Assembly (NCBI RefSeq): GCF_003470665.1 | Contig: NZ_QRJZ01000008.1 | Location: 15,784-79,783, forward strand | Reading direction: 5' to 3' | Length of the DNA stretch: 64,000 nucleotides | From: Collinsella sp. AM17-1 | Lineage (GTDB): Bacteria; Actinomycetota; Coriobacteriia; Coriobacteriales; Coriobacteriaceae | Shown: one piece after another, positions 16,417 through 26,159 of the stretch | How positions within the stretch are numbered: position 1 is the first letter of the stretch | Layout: the number at the start of each line of letters is the position of its first letter | Notes under the pieces: model-generated | The model's database searches: none | Seen by the model: the letters and a program-made list of their open reading frames with translations, nothing else | Told to the model about the DNA's origin: nothing | Position numbers and translations under genes: made by a program

Positions 16417-16613
16417 AGATCTTGGACCTTGCCCTTAAATGCGACGATGGCGATAATCGCGATCACCACGAGCACGCCGACCAAGATGGCATACTCGGTG
16501 GTACCCTGTGCACTCTCCTCCTGCAATAGTTCCTTGGCGCGCTGACGAACATGTGCCGCCCGGCAAAACGCCCAGCCCTGGACCTTGCCAGCAGCGTCAG
16601 TCATCGTGTTCAT
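16380..16613 (-). CDS. flp: Flp-family type IVb major pilin
   Basis: A 77-residue prepilin. The leader ends LLQEESAQGTTEYAILVGVL: Flp prepilins have a Gly/Ala-Glu-type site before the hydrophobic helix with conserved Glu-Tyr, and the Thr-Glu-Tyr here matches. The helix continues IIAIVAFKGKV and the short C-terminus QDLWNAISEGINSL is typical. The prepilin peptidase needed to cut it (TadV/CpaA) is not in this locus. Ten bases separate it from tadC. Confidence 0.88.
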   Translation of the reverse strand: MNTMTDAAGKVQGWAFCRAAHVRQRAKELLQEESAQGTTEYAILVGVLVVIAIIAIVAFKGKVQDLWNAISEGINSL

Positions 16614-16623
16614 GTATTCCTCC

Positions 16624-17265
16624 CTACATCATCCCGCCTGCCCCCAGCAGCGGGCCCAATATGGACAGAAGCAACGCCGGCAAGATGAGCGTGCCAGTGG
16701 GAATCAGCAGCTTGACGGGTGCACGCTCGATCTCGCGCTCGACCGCGGCGCGATGAGCCGCACGGATCTCGCGACTTTGAGCGGTCAGCGTCTCGGCAAG
16801 TGGGGCACCCAGGGCGAGCGCCTGCCCCACCGTGATGGCAAAGGTCTCGAGCGCTCGCACGTCCAGGTCGCGCGCGGCGGCCAACAACTCGTCCTCACGC
16901 GTGCCCACGCCCACCTGCCACGCCATGCAGGCGCGCTCAAGGCGAAGAGCCAGCACTGACCGGCGGTTGGCGCAGAAAATCTCAAGCGCCGCATCAAACG
17001 AAAGACCGGCCGAAAGACCCAAGCGCACAACATCGATCATCTCGGACACTTCGCCGAGCGACACTCGCGCCGGGCCGTCCGCTCCAACCGCGCCCTTCAC
17101 TCGCGCGGTCAGAGCATCGACCACCGAGCGACCCGCGGCAGCGACCAGCACCGCCTCGCGCTTGCAGGCCCCTGCGATCTTGCGTGCATCCGCCCGATCC
17201 AAACCCGTCGCGACAAATACACTCAGGGCGCACAGGCAAGCCGCAACTGCAACCGGGGCGCTCAT
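16624..17265 (-). CDS. tadC: Tad pilus inner-membrane protein TadC
   Basis: A 213-residue type II secretion F-domain protein. N-terminal and C-terminal membrane helices (SAPVAVAACLCALSVFVA; LLIPTGTLILPALLLSILGP) bracket the cytoplasmic F domain with GLSAGLSFDAALEIF and ALALGAPLAETL. The start overlaps the tadB stop by ATGA, and the longer frame upstream would lie inside tadB. With TadB it forms the membrane platform on which TadA acts. Confidence 0.88.
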   Translation of the reverse strand: MSAPVAVAACLCALSVFVATGLDRADARKIAGACKREAVLVAAAGRSVVDALTARVKGAVGADGPARVSLGEVSEMIDVVRLGLSAGLSFDAALEIFCANRRSVLALRLERACMAWQVGVGTREDELLAAARDLDVRALETFAITVGQALALGAPLAETLTAQSREIRAAHRAAVEREIERAPVKLLIPTGTLILPALLLSILGPLLGAGGMM

Positions 17266-18188
17266 AGCTCCACCCGCATAATGCGCCGGATAACCACCAG
17301 GGCAACGGCGTTGAGGGCAAGACCCAGCACCACAGCGCCCGCGCCGGCAGGCGTCGCAAGACCGCGACGAAAATCTGCCGAAAGCAGCGCCAACACCGCG
17401 CACATGCCCGCCGGCATCGCCGCGACCATATGCGCAGACATGCGAGCCTGCGACGTCTTAACATCCAGGCGGCGCCTGAGCTCAATGCGCTCCCCCACCA
17501 TGCTCGACGCCTCGGACAGTAAGTCGGCAAGCGGAGCGCCGGTGCGCTGAGACACCTTAAGCGCCAAGGTCACAAGCGAAAGACCGGGGGCGTCGATACG
17601 CACGAGCAAGTCATCGAGCGCGTCGGTCGCCGAGATGCCGCAATCGATCGCCGCCGCCACCCGCAAAAACTCGGTATGCACTGGCTCTTGCGCATGAGCG
17701 CCCACAAAGCGCATGCCCTGGGCCAGCGAATGTCCCGAGGCAAGCGACATGGAAAGTGCGGTAAACGCCTCGGGCATTGCCTCTTCTGCATCGTGTTGCT
17801 CGCGCCGGCTCTCAAAGCCATCCCGAGCGGCACCAACGGCAAACGGAGCAACAAGTCCCAAGGCAAATCCGAGGGGCGATAACGACACCATCGTTAGTAA
17901 AACGCAGCAGACACCGCTCGATAGCAGCAGAAACGCCAAACGTCCCGAAGCATCTTCGATCACGAGGCCAAGGCGATGCGCCGGAGCCAGCGATGCCCAC
18001 GAACGGGCGATCTTTTTCAGCAGATCGTTTTCCACCAGCTCACGCGGCAGCTTCTCTGCCACCGTCTCGAGCGCCTGACGTGCCAGCTCCGCCGGCGGTA
18101 CCTGCGGCACACGAGGTTCCGCCCCGCACGCCGTCGCGACAGAAAGCCCTGCCAAGCCCCCTACGACGAGGGGCACAGTGATCTCCAT
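17262..18188 (-). CDS. tadB: Tad pilus inner-membrane protein TadB
   Basis: A 308-residue F-domain protein: an N-terminal helix ([15 protein letters not shown]), a central pair of helices, the cytoplasmic domain with MPEAFTALSMSLASGHSLAQG and SQRTGAPLADLLSEASSM, and a C-terminal pair (GAGAVVLGLALNAVALVVI). It overlaps tadA by 28 bp and tadC by 4 bp. Partner of TadC in the assembly platform. Confidence 0.9.
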   Translation of the reverse strand: MEITVPLVVGGLAGLSVATACGAEPRVPQVPPAELARQALETVAEKLPRELVENDLLKKIARSWASLAPAHRLGLVIEDASGRLAFLLLSSGVCCVLLTMVSLSPLGFALGLVAPFAVGAARDGFESRREQHDAEEAMPEAFTALSMSLASGHSLAQGMRFVGAHAQEPVHTEFLRVAAAIDCGISATDALDDLLVRIDAPGLSLVTLALKVSQRTGAPLADLLSEASSMVGERIELRRRLDVKTSQARMSAHMVAAMPAGMCAVLALLSADFRRGLATPAGAGAVVLGLALNAVALVVIRRIMRVEL

Positions 18189-19489
18189 TCGTCCACCTCC
18201 TCTTGTGTGAGCGTCCCCGACCGCAGGCCTTCTGCGATAAACGGCGGCTCGCGGTCAAGCGTCCAGGTGCGCTCGGCGGCATCGAACGTCACATAGCGCT
18301 CGAGCTCTACGCCGCCCGATGCGGCGCGTCGCACCCCCGAATACGAGGAGACGAAGCGCCTGCCATCGGCGTGGCGCTCGGACATCACGATACCGTCGAG
18401 TGCCATGGCAATCTGCTCCTCGATGAGCTCGCTCGGCAGATCGATGCCATAACGTGCAAGCAACGTCAGACGCACCACGGTCTCCTGTTCTGAACCCGCA
18501 TGAAGCGTGGTGAGCGACCCGTCGTGGCCCGTGTTCATGGCCTGCAACATGTCGCAGCACTCGGCACCGCGCACCTCGCCCACCACGATGCGGTCGGGGC
18601 GCATGCGCAGGGCATTAGTCACCAGGTCGCGGATCGTCACCGCGCCCTCGCCCTCAATTGAAGCCTCGCGCGCCTCTAGGCGCACCACGTGCGGATGATG
18701 CGCAAACTTGAGCTCGGCAGAGTCCTCGATCGTCACGATGCGCTCGCCGGTGGAAATCTCACATGACAACGCGTTGAGCAGGGTGGTCTTACCAGATCCC
18801 GTGCCTCCCGCAACCGCCAGGTCCTGTCGCAGCGACACCGCACACGACAGCAGCTGCGCATACCAAAGCGGCAGCGATCCCAACCCCACGAGCTCGTCCA
18901 GCGAGCAGATACGGTCCGAGAACTTTCGGATGGTGAGAATCGGTCCGTCAATCGCCACAGGCGGAATCACCGCGTTGACGCGATAGCCCGTTTTGAGGCG
19001 GGCGTTGACGATGGGGCTGCGCTCGTCGATACGGCGGCCAAGTGGCGAGATAATGCGGTCGATAAGCACACGGATCTGCTCATCATCCTCAAACGCATGC
19101 TCGATGGGGTACAAGACGCCGCCGCGTTCAAAGAAAGCCGAGCGGCAGCCGTTGATCATGATCTCGGTAACGGTGTCGTCCTCGATGAGCGGCTGCAACG
19201 GCCCCAAGCCCACCACGTCATCCAAAATCTCGTCGATGATGGTCTCGCGCTCGGGCGTCGCGAGATCGGTCGGCTCCTCAACATTGAGCGCCGCCTCCAC
19301 CGCAGGACGCAATTCCGAGCGGGCAAGTGCCGGGTCGATATAGGCGCTGATACGCGCCACTTCGTCGTAACCCATGCGGTCCATCACGGCGCGCTTGGTG
19401 CGTCGTTTCACGGCGCGGCGACGCCCCACATCTACAGGCGCTGCCGCCGCCGCAGCGCCGGCAGCCTTAATCCTCGTTTGCAGGCTCAT
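18161..19489 (-). CDS. tadA: Tad pilus assembly ATPase TadA/CpaF
   Basis: A 442-residue VirB11-type secretion ATPase that powers pilus extension (and, in Caulobacter, retraction). Walker [10 protein letters not shown] is at about residues 228-236; the Asp box ([13 protein letters not shown]), Walker B ([12 protein letters not shown]) and His box ([13 protein letters not shown]) follow. The N-terminal ~60 residues are basic and Ala-rich. It overlaps tadZ by four bases. Confidence 0.95.
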   Translation of the reverse strand: MSLQTRIKAAGAAAAAAPVDVGRRRAVKRRTKRAVMDRMGYDEVARISAYIDPALARSELRPAVEAALNVEEPTDLATPERETIIDEILDDVVGLGPLQPLIEDDTVTEIMINGCRSAFFERGGVLYPIEHAFEDDEQIRVLIDRIISPLGRRIDERSPIVNARLKTGYRVNAVIPPVAIDGPILTIRKFSDRICSLDELVGLGSLPLWYAQLLSCAVSLRQDLAVAGGTGSGKTTLLNALSCEISTGERIVTIEDSAELKFAHHPHVVRLEAREASIEGEGAVTIRDLVTNALRMRPDRIVVGEVRGAECCDMLQAMNTGHDGSLTTLHAGSEQETVVRLTLLARYGIDLPSELIEEQIAMALDGIVMSERHADGRRFVSSYSGVRRAASGGVELERYVTFDAAERTWTLDREPPFIAEGLRSGTLTQEEVDEWRSLCPSS

Positions 19490-21138
19490 CGCTGATCACC
19501 CTCGCGCGACCAGGGAAGGCGGATACGCGGGCGTTCGGTGCGCGTTGCACGGTCGGCGACCATATCGCTCCAAGGGCCGACGGCGCACCCCAGTTCCACG
19601 AGCATCTCGCGCGTGGCCTCGCGCACGCTAGTCGCAAAAGCGCTGGTCTGCCCCACTGCCTCGTCAGCGCGCCCAAACGCCATGAGCGCGGCGAGATCCT
19701 GCCCGCCATCGGCGATACGAATCTTGGAGCTTAACGCACAGGCAATCTCAAAGCGCATGGCGACGTCCTCGTCTGCCCCGCGCGCACCGAACCGGTTGAA
19801 CACGGCGCTCATGCGCGTGCGCGGCACACCTACTCGACCTGCCAGTTCAATGACGCGCGATGCCGATGCCGCGGACGACACCGCCGCATCGCCAACGACC
19901 AGGCAACGGTCGCTCGCCGCCACCGCAGCCGCCACGGCGTCGCCCCAAAAGACCGAGGTATCGATAAAGACCACGTCGGATTCGCGACGCAGAACATCAA
20001 GCAGTAGCTCCACCGGACGTGCCATGAGCTCGGCTTGCTCGGGCGCCGCGACGGGACCCCAGAGCGTAACGCCCGGCGCCACGCGCATCGAAGCGGCTAC
20101 GATATCCGGCTCGGTGAGCATGCCCGCCGCCGACGGCTCGATAAGTGCCGCCATATCGCGCGGAGCATCGACGCCTAACAAGTCGTAAAGGTTTCCAAAC
20201 ATCAGGTCCAGGTCGAGCACGGCGGCACGCAAGCCCAACAGCGACGATGTGTGTGCCATGGTGGCAACGATCGTCGACTTGCCGCAACCGCCCGAACCCG
20301 AAATAGCGCAGATGACTGGAGCTCGATGCGGCGGAGCGGTAGCGTCTGCCGGCGGCATCGGAGGCGGCGGGGCGGGCGTCGGTGACAGCGTCCCCGTCTC
20401 CCCCGCCGCAACCACGTGCTGCGTCCAAGCCGGCATGGCTGCTTGTTCGGTCTGCGAGGCAGGCTCGTTCTGCGCAATCTGCTCATGCTGCATCAGCGAC
20501 AACTCGCCGCACCCGGCAAGGCCCTCAACTTCGTCGAGTTCATCCGCCAGATTCACGCCGTGCACGTATCCCATATCTACTGCCGGGGAGTCGCCAGCAT
20601 GCTGCGCCGGCCCTCCAGCGTCATCGTATACAAGGGGGTTCCGGGGGCGCCGACCATGCTCGGCTTCCGCTTTTCCATAATCATCAACACGCGGGCCTCT
20701 TGTAGCGCGAGGCGCCCCGGGTTCCCTATCAACAAAAGCATCGGGCTCAATCGTCATGCGCCGATCGGAATCAACCGCTCCCTCGCCCGCGCGCCCGTTG
20801 CCGCATATACTGTGTGCAGCGATGACCTCGGTCGCCCCCGCGCGAAACAGCCCCTCGATATCCGACGGATCGAGCGCTTCTATCAACACGACCACGCGAC
20901 TCACGCGGCCTTCGGCCGTCAGGCGCGCAACAGTCTTGCGCACATCTTCGGTATCAAACAGAGACGCCGCGATGATGGCAGCCCCGCGGCGCGACGGAAA
21001 CGCCCGCGCCATGGAAACCAGCCCGTCCAGGTCACCCACGCGAAGCACCTGTGCACCCGCATCACGGCCCTCGACTTCCCGCTGCAACAGCCCGTAATCG
21101 CCGCACGCGCAGCACGCAAGCCAGATCGCCTTCATCAC
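19486..21138 (-). CDS. tadZ: TadZ/CpaE-like polar-localisation ATPase
   Basis: A 550-residue ParA/MinD-superfamily protein. An N-terminal receiver-like domain (residues ~1-110; ALDPSDIEGLFRAGATEVI) is joined by a long Pro/Ala/Glu-rich linker (about residues 115-270) to the ATPase domain with deviant Walker A SGSGGCGKST at 280-289 and VLDLDLMFGNLYDLLG. CpaE/TadZ proteins place the Tad machine in the cell. The linker is longer than usual. The first codons are MMK; the second Met is an alternative. Confidence 0.88.
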   Translation of the reverse strand: MMKAIWLACCACGDYGLLQREVEGRDAGAQVLRVGDLDGLVSMARAFPSRRGAAIIAASLFDTEDVRKTVARLTAEGRVSRVVVLIEALDPSDIEGLFRAGATEVIAAHSICGNGRAGEGAVDSDRRMTIEPDAFVDREPGAPRATRGPRVDDYGKAEAEHGRRPRNPLVYDDAGGPAQHAGDSPAVDMGYVHGVNLADELDEVEGLAGCGELSLMQHEQIAQNEPASQTEQAAMPAWTQHVVAAGETGTLSPTPAPPPPMPPADATAPPHRAPVICAISGSGGCGKSTIVATMAHTSSLLGLRAAVLDLDLMFGNLYDLLGVDAPRDMAALIEPSAAGMLTEPDIVAASMRVAPGVTLWGPVAAPEQAELMARPVELLLDVLRRESDVVFIDTSVFWGDAVAAAVAASDRCLVVGDAAVSSAASASRVIELAGRVGVPRTRMSAVFNRFGARGADEDVAMRFEIACALSSKIRIADGGQDLAALMAFGRADEAVGQTSAFATSVREATREMLVELGCAVGPWSDMVADRATRTERPRIRLPWSREGDQR

Positions 21139-21794
21139 TCGTCGCCTCCGCTCTTTTTGCCGCGCGCCGTGGCGGGAATCGTCAAGCTGACCGTTCCCTT
21201 GCCCGAGGCTCCCAGCAGTTCCTTGACGTCTTCGGGGTCAGCCGCCAGCGTCACCCATTCGATCTTGCCCTCGCGCGTGGCACCGGAATCCTCACTGGTA
21301 TCGATCACGTACGCGCCGCACAGCCGATCGGTCACGCCGTCTTTTTGCACATACACATCCACGTAGCTGCCCACGCCCGTAGCACCGCCGACCGAGTGCT
21401 CGGCATCAACCGCCACCGAAACGGCGACCTTGCCCTTAGGCACCTCGAGCTTGCGGCTCTCGACCTTGGTGTAGACATTGCAGATCACGGCGTTTTTGGG
21501 AATACGCGAAGTCGTCACGTCGCCGCGCACCTGGCGCAGCTCGGTCGCCGCGTCACGCGGCAGCAGACTCGTCAGCCACTCCTGGGTTATGACATTGGTC
21601 TCATCGAGGGTCTCGCCCACATCGATATCGCGCGCCGCGACGCATACCTCGACGCGATCGCCACCGTACTTGGCCAAGGTCTCAGCCTGGACCTGTTCGG
21701 CTTGTGAGCGGATCGATGAGCCGTAAACCATGCAGAGCAGAGCAGCGAGCACGCCCGCGACCAGACTGATGGCGATGCGCTTGCTCTTGTTCAC
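21135..21794 (-). CDS. cpaB: CpaB/RcpC-like SAF-domain pilus protein
   Basis: A 219-residue protein with one N-terminal membrane helix (AISLVAGVLAALLCMVYG) and an SAF domain (VCVAARDIDVGETLDETNVI; AVICNVYTKVESRKL), as in CpaB/RcpC. A GTG start at 21794 is chosen because AGGAG lies five bases upstream; an ATG five codons earlier lacks a site. It is first in the pilus operon. In diderms CpaB works with the secretin; here no secretin is present, as expected for a monoderm cell. Confidence 0.85.
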   Translation of the reverse strand: MNKSKRIAISLVAGVLAALLCMVYGSSIRSQAEQVQAETLAKYGGDRVEVCVAARDIDVGETLDETNVITQEWLTSLLPRDAATELRQVRGDVTTSRIPKNAVICNVYTKVESRKLEVPKGKVAVSVAVDAEHSVGGATGVGSYVDVYVQKDGVTDRLCGAYVIDTSEDSGATREGKIEWVTLAADPEDVKELLGASGKGTVSLTIPATARGKKSGGDE

Positions 21795-21993
21795 GGCCGC
21801 TCCTCTCATGGCAGTGCCGGGCGAATGCCCGTACCACCATTGTCTGGGCGGTCAGAGTGCAAAGCGGCGCAATCGCAATCTTGGTTTTCGATGTCAAACC
21901 AATCGCTGACCAAAAGCTGACCAGCCCGTCAAGCTCGTGGCAAGGTTTTGGTCAGCACGTCAGCAAACTGCATGTTTCGAGGCTTTTCCGCAG

Positions 21994-22027
21994 CAAAAAG
22001 CCGTCTCCCGAACAGTTGGGAAACGGC
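21994..22027 (-). terminator. rsgA terminator
   Basis: On the minus strand GCCGTTTCCC pairs with GGGAGACGGC and is followed by TTTTT, 19 bp beyond the rsgA stop. Confidence 0.85.
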
Positions 22028-22045
22028 TGTCATAGGAAAAATCAA

Positions 22046-23230
22046 TTACAGATGGACATCGGGATCGAGCATTTGAGCACTCACGCGCATGGATAACGCC
22101 AGGTTTTGGAACGTTTCCAGACGCAGGCTATCGATCTGCCCGGCGTCCTCGGCCTCGCGAACGGCGCAACCCGGCTCATGGGTATGCGTGCAATCGCCAA
22201 ACCGGCACGCGCGCGATGCCTCGACAATCTCGGGGAAGGCGCGGGCCAGTCCCCGCTCGTGACCCACGAGCGGTAGGCTGCGCAGGCCCGGGGCATCGGC
22301 GATCACGCCGGCGTCGCCCGGCAGCGTCACCATCACGCGCGCGACGGTAGTGTGACGGCCCTGGTCGTCGCGTTCGCGCACACCGCCGGTCGCCAACGTA
22401 TCGTGGCCCAGCAGCGCATTGAGCAGCGTCGACTTGCCGGCACCCGACTCGCCCAGAATCATGGCGCAGCTCCCGGCAGGCACGCAGGCACGGACCTCGT
22501 CCAGGCCGCGGCCCTCGGCAGAGGACGTCACGATCACGCGCACGTCCGGACCCACCAGGCGGCGCACGCGGTCCAGATCGCGCTCGAGTTCCTCGGCATC
22601 GCAGCGGTCAGCTTTGGTGAGTACCACCACCGGCTCGGCATCGCAGTCGAGCGCCAATACCAGCGAACGCGCCACACGGTCGAGCAGCACCTCGCCGGCA
22701 CCGAGCGCCTGCACGATTAGCACGCTATCCACGTTGGAGCAGAGCACCTGGCGCTCTCCGCGGGCACGGCCGCGCCAACGCTCAAAGCTCGTACGGCGCG
22801 GCAGCACGCATTCAATCACGCCCATATCGTGCCCGGGAGCGCGGCGCACCGCCACACGATCGCCCACGGCAGGCAGCAGGACCTCGTCCCCACCGCGCGA
22901 CTTGGCAAATCCCACGGCATGCTCGGCGCGGAAGGTATCGTCGGCAGTCGCCACCAGCGGAAACCCACGATCCAAGCGCACCACGGCGCCAAGCTGCATC
23001 TGCTCGGGCTCCTCGGCATGTGCGCAGAAATCATCAAAGGCAGCCTGCTGAGCTTCATCGACCGGCAGGTCATCAAACGCCGGAACATCCTGCAGCGCGT
23101 CAAGCCCCGGTACACTCGCCAGCAACTCCTCAGCAGATGCAGGGGGTTCGGTCGCGAGCTTCCGACGACGATCACGCTTAGCCCGCGCCCCCGTCGTCTT
23201 TTTCTTCGCCTTAGCCTTAGCCTTAGCCAC
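22046..23230 (-). CDS. rsgA: Ribosome small-subunit-dependent GTPase A
   Basis: Circularly permuted GTPase that tests the 30S decoding centre late in assembly. Order along the chain is OB-fold (GDRVAVRRAPGHD), G4 (VLTKADRCD), G1 (GESGAGKSTLLNAL), G3 (DAPGLRSL) and the zinc finger (CRFGDCTHTHEPGC). At 394 residues it is longer than usual owing to a basic Lys/Ala-rich start and an acidic spacer of ~100 residues. A GTG start at 23230 has GGGAGGCG upstream; the frame extending further upstream runs through the preceding terminator. Confidence 0.93.
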   Translation of the reverse strand: MAKAKAKAKKKTTGARAKRDRRRKLATEPPASAEELLASVPGLDALQDVPAFDDLPVDEAQQAAFDDFCAHAEEPEQMQLGAVVRLDRGFPLVATADDTFRAEHAVGFAKSRGGDEVLLPAVGDRVAVRRAPGHDMGVIECVLPRRTSFERWRGRARGERQVLCSNVDSVLIVQALGAGEVLLDRVARSLVLALDCDAEPVVVLTKADRCDAEELERDLDRVRRLVGPDVRVIVTSSAEGRGLDEVRACVPAGSCAMILGESGAGKSTLLNALLGHDTLATGGVRERDDQGRHTTVARVMVTLPGDAGVIADAPGLRSLPLVGHERGLARAFPEIVEASRACRFGDCTHTHEPGCAVREAEDAGQIDSLRLETFQNLALSMRVSAQMLDPDVHL

Positions 23231-23277
23231 AAACGCCTCCCAGCACCAAAAATCACAACTGAGCAGGTATTTTAAAT

Positions 23278-23312
23278 CAAAAAGAGCTGGCCGGGCAAAG
23301 CCCGACCAGCTC
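23278..23312 (-). terminator. P-type ATPase terminator
   Basis: GAGCTGGTCGGGC and GCCCGGCCAGCTC pair around TTT on the minus strand, followed by TTTTTG. It lies 165 bp beyond the ATPase stop codon, so the 3' untranslated region includes the family A element. Confidence 0.85.
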
Positions 23313-23370
23313 ACAAACTTTCCCTCAGCCCTTTTCATCCGCACGGGAGAAAAGCCAGCAAGGATACCGC

Positions 23371-23470
23371 AGGGCCCGCCCGCCGGGAGGGGTTTCCTAA
23401 GGGCACATCCCGCAGCCGCAAAGCGGCGAGGACGTGCCTGTGGAAACCCCGCAGGCGGTCGGGCCCGGAC
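23371..23470 (-). repeat. Family A palindromic element, copy 1
   Basis: A ~100-bp imperfect palindrome seven bases after the ATPase stop. Nested stems are GGGCCCG/CGGGCCC, CGCC/GGCG, GGGGTTTCC/GGAAACCCC, GGCAC/GTGCC and the tip GCCGC-AAA-GCGGC with ATCCCGCA and GAGGACG beside it. Copy 2 at 32133-32231 keeps the stems with compensatory changes. Confidence 0.85.
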
Positions 23471-23477
23471 AGGAACG

Positions 23478-26159
23478 TTACTCTTTTTCGACCGCGCGCA
23501 TGATCGCCTTGTAGATCTCCATCAGCGGGATGATCAGGAAGGCCAGGCCCAGGGCAGCGACAACGCCCTTGAGCTCAAGCGTCACGGGGCCAAAGAACAT
23601 CTCGGCAAGCGTCGGCTGCACGGTCACGATCACCGTCAGCACCAGTGCCAGCGCGGCGGAAGCCCACAGCCACTTGTTCTGCTTCTTCATGGTGAACAGC
23701 GACGCACGACGGCTGCGCATATTGAAGCAGTGGAAAATCTCGACCATGTTGAGCGTGATGAACGCCATCATCACGCCTTCCTCGTCGGCATTGCCGGCGA
23801 TCATATCGGCGATGTGGATGTAGCCCATGTCAAAGTACACGCCCACAAAGAAGCTCGCCAGCACCAGCGCGGTGATGATTAGGCCCTGGACCACGCAGTC
23901 CAGACCCATATGTCCGGCAAAGACACCGTCCTTGGCGTTGCGCGGCTTGCGCTTCATGATGTCGCCCTCGGCATCCTCCATGCCCAGCGCAAGCGCGGGG
24001 AAGCAGTCGGTGACCAGGTTCACCCACAGCAGCTGCACCGGCTGGAAGATGGTAAAGCCGATGAGCGTGGCGATAAACACCGAGAACACCTCGGCAAGGT
24101 TGGCCGAAAGCAGGAACTGGATGACCTTGCGGATGTTGTCGTAGATGCGACGACCCTCTTCGCAGGCGCCGATGATGGTAGCGAAGTTGTCATCGGCAAG
24201 TACCATGTCGGCGACGTTCTTGGTGACGTCGGTACCGGTGATGCCCATACCAACGCCAATGTCGGCGCGCTTGATGGACGGGGCGTCGTTGACGCCATCG
24301 CCCGTCATGGCCACGATCTGGTCGCGCGACTTCCAAGCCTCGACGATGCGTGTCTTGTGCTCGGGCTGGACGCGGGCGTACACGCCGTAGTCCTCGATGT
24401 GCGCGTCGAGTTCCTCGTCGCTCATGCGATCGAGGTCGGCACCGGTGATGGCCTGGCTGCGATCGGCGACGATGCCCAGCTGCTTGGCGATGGCCACGGC
24501 GGTGTCGATGTGGTCGCCCGTGATCATGACGGTGCGGATACCGGCGTCGTGCGCCTCGTGGATAGCGTCGGCCACCTCGGGACGGACCGGGTCGATCATG
24601 CCGGACAGGCCACAGAAGACCAGGTCATGCTCGAGCGCAGCGGGGCTGCAGTCGTCGGGAACCTCGGTGTAGGTGCGGCTTGCCAGCGCCAGTACGCGCA
24701 GGGCCTCGTCGGCCATGGCCTTGTTGGCCGCCACGAGCTCGGCGCGGCGCTCCTCGGTCAGGGGGACGACCTTATCGCCCTCGTAGATATGGGTGCACAG
24801 GCCGATCACCACGTCGGGCGCACCCTTGGTGTACTGCTCGTACTCGCCATCCAGGGTCTCGACGACCACGGACATCATCTTGCGGCCCGAGTCAAACGGG
24901 GCCTCGCCCACGCGCGGATGCTCGGCAGTCAGGCCAGTGAGGCCCGCCTTGCCGGCGTCGTTGACGAGCGCGCACTCAGTCGGCTCGCCCACGGCCTCGC
25001 CCAGCTCCTCGTCCCACTGAGCATCGGAGCACAGCGCCATGCCGGCCAGGAACTTCTCCTTGGGCGCAGCGAGCTCGTGCTTGACGACGGTCATCTTGTT
25101 TTGGGTAAGGGTACCGGTCTTGTCGGAGCAGATGGTCTGCGTGCAGCCGAGAGTCTCGACGGCAGAGAGCTTGCGGATGATTGCCTGGCGCTTAGCCATC
25201 TTGGTCACGCCAAGCGATAGCACGATGGTCACGACGGCGACCAGGCCCTCGGGGATGGCAGCGACGGCGAGCGAGACGGCGACCATAAAGGTATCGAGCA
25301 GGGCGGTCGGGTCGGTAAGAACGTTGCCCACGCCGTGGCGGATGATATCAACGCCAAAGATGACGACGCAGATGACGATAACCATAATGGTAAGGATGCG
25401 GCTGAGCTCGGCGAGCTTCACTTGCAACGGCGTGAGCTCTTCCTTGGCCTCGGCCAGGGCGCCGGCGATCTTGCCCATCTCGGTGTTCATGCCGGTGCCG
25501 ACCACGACGGCGCGACCACGGCCGTACACGACGGTGGAGCCCATATAGCACATGTTCTTACGGTCGCCGAGCGGCACGTCATCGGTGCCCGCAGCGAGCT
25601 CGATCACGTTGGCGTGCTTCTCTACGGGCACGGACTCGCCGGTGAGCGCGGCCTCTTCGATCTTCATCGTGGCGCTCTCGAGCACGCGGCAGTCGGCCGG
25701 GACGGAGTCGCCCGCCTCGAGCATGATCACGTCGCCGGGCACGAGCTCGGCGCTCGGCAGGTGCACGAGCTTGCCGTCGCGCAGCACCTTGGACTGCGCC
25801 GCACTCATCTCCTGCAGGGCCTCGAGGGCCTCCTCGCTCTTGGCTTCCTGGACCACGCCCAGCACCGAGTTGACGATAACGACGAACATGATGATGGCAA
25901 CATCGGCAAAGTCGGGCTCGCCCTTGACCATGCCCGTGAGCGCACTGATGACGGCGGCAACGATCAGCATGATGACCATGGGGTCGGCCATCTGCTCAAA
26001 GAAACGCTTCCACAGCGGTGTCTTCTCGGCTTCCTCGAGCTTGTTAGGGCCTGTCTTGGCGAGGCGCGAAGACGCCTCGTCGTTGCTCAGGCCGAGGTTC
26101 TCATCGACACCTTGGTCGCTGAGCACCTCCGCCGCGGCGGACAGGTATTCCTTTTGCAT
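23478..26159 (-). CDS. Cation-translocating P-type ATPase (type II, Ca2+-like)
   Basis: An 893-residue membrane pump of the P-type II family that probably exports Ca2+ (SERCA/PMR1-like). Motifs: TGESVPVEKH in the actuator, AAIPEGLVAVVTIVLSLGV in M4 (Ca site I Glu of PEGL), phosphorylation loop CSDKTGTLTQNKM, MITGDHIDTA, and hinge TGDGVNDAPSIK. The N-terminus (GLSNDEASSRLAKTGPNKLEE) and six C-terminal helices are complete. Substrate is inferred from motif type; Mg2+/Mn2+ is possible. It has its own terminator. Confidence 0.93.
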   Translation of the reverse strand: MQKEYLSAAAEVLSDQGVDENLGLSNDEASSRLAKTGPNKLEEAEKTPLWKRFFEQMADPMVIMLIVAAVISALTGMVKGEPDFADVAIIMFVVIVNSVLGVVQEAKSEEALEALQEMSAAQSKVLRDGKLVHLPSAELVPGDVIMLEAGDSVPADCRVLESATMKIEEAALTGESVPVEKHANVIELAAGTDDVPLGDRKNMCYMGSTVVYGRGRAVVVGTGMNTEMGKIAGALAEAKEELTPLQVKLAELSRILTIMVIVICVVIFGVDIIRHGVGNVLTDPTALLDTFMVAVSLAVAAIPEGLVAVVTIVLSLGVTKMAKRQAIIRKLSAVETLGCTQTICSDKTGTLTQNKMTVVKHELAAPKEKFLAGMALCSDAQWDEELGEAVGEPTECALVNDAGKAGLTGLTAEHPRVGEAPFDSGRKMMSVVVETLDGEYEQYTKGAPDVVIGLCTHIYEGDKVVPLTEERRAELVAANKAMADEALRVLALASRTYTEVPDDCSPAALEHDLVFCGLSGMIDPVRPEVADAIHEAHDAGIRTVMITGDHIDTAVAIAKQLGIVADRSQAITGADLDRMSDEELDAHIEDYGVYARVQPEHKTRIVEAWKSRDQIVAMTGDGVNDAPSIKRADIGVGMGITGTDVTKNVADMVLADDNFATIIGACEEGRRIYDNIRKVIQFLLSANLAEVFSVFIATLIGFTIFQPVQLLWVNLVTDCFPALALGMEDAEGDIMKRKPRNAKDGVFAGHMGLDCVVQGLIITALVLASFFVGVYFDMGYIHIADMIAGNADEEGVMMAFITLNMVEIFHCFNMRSRRASLFTMKKQNKWLWASAALALVLTVIVTVQPTLAEMFFGPVTLELKGVVAALGLAFLIIPLMEIYKAIMRAVEKE

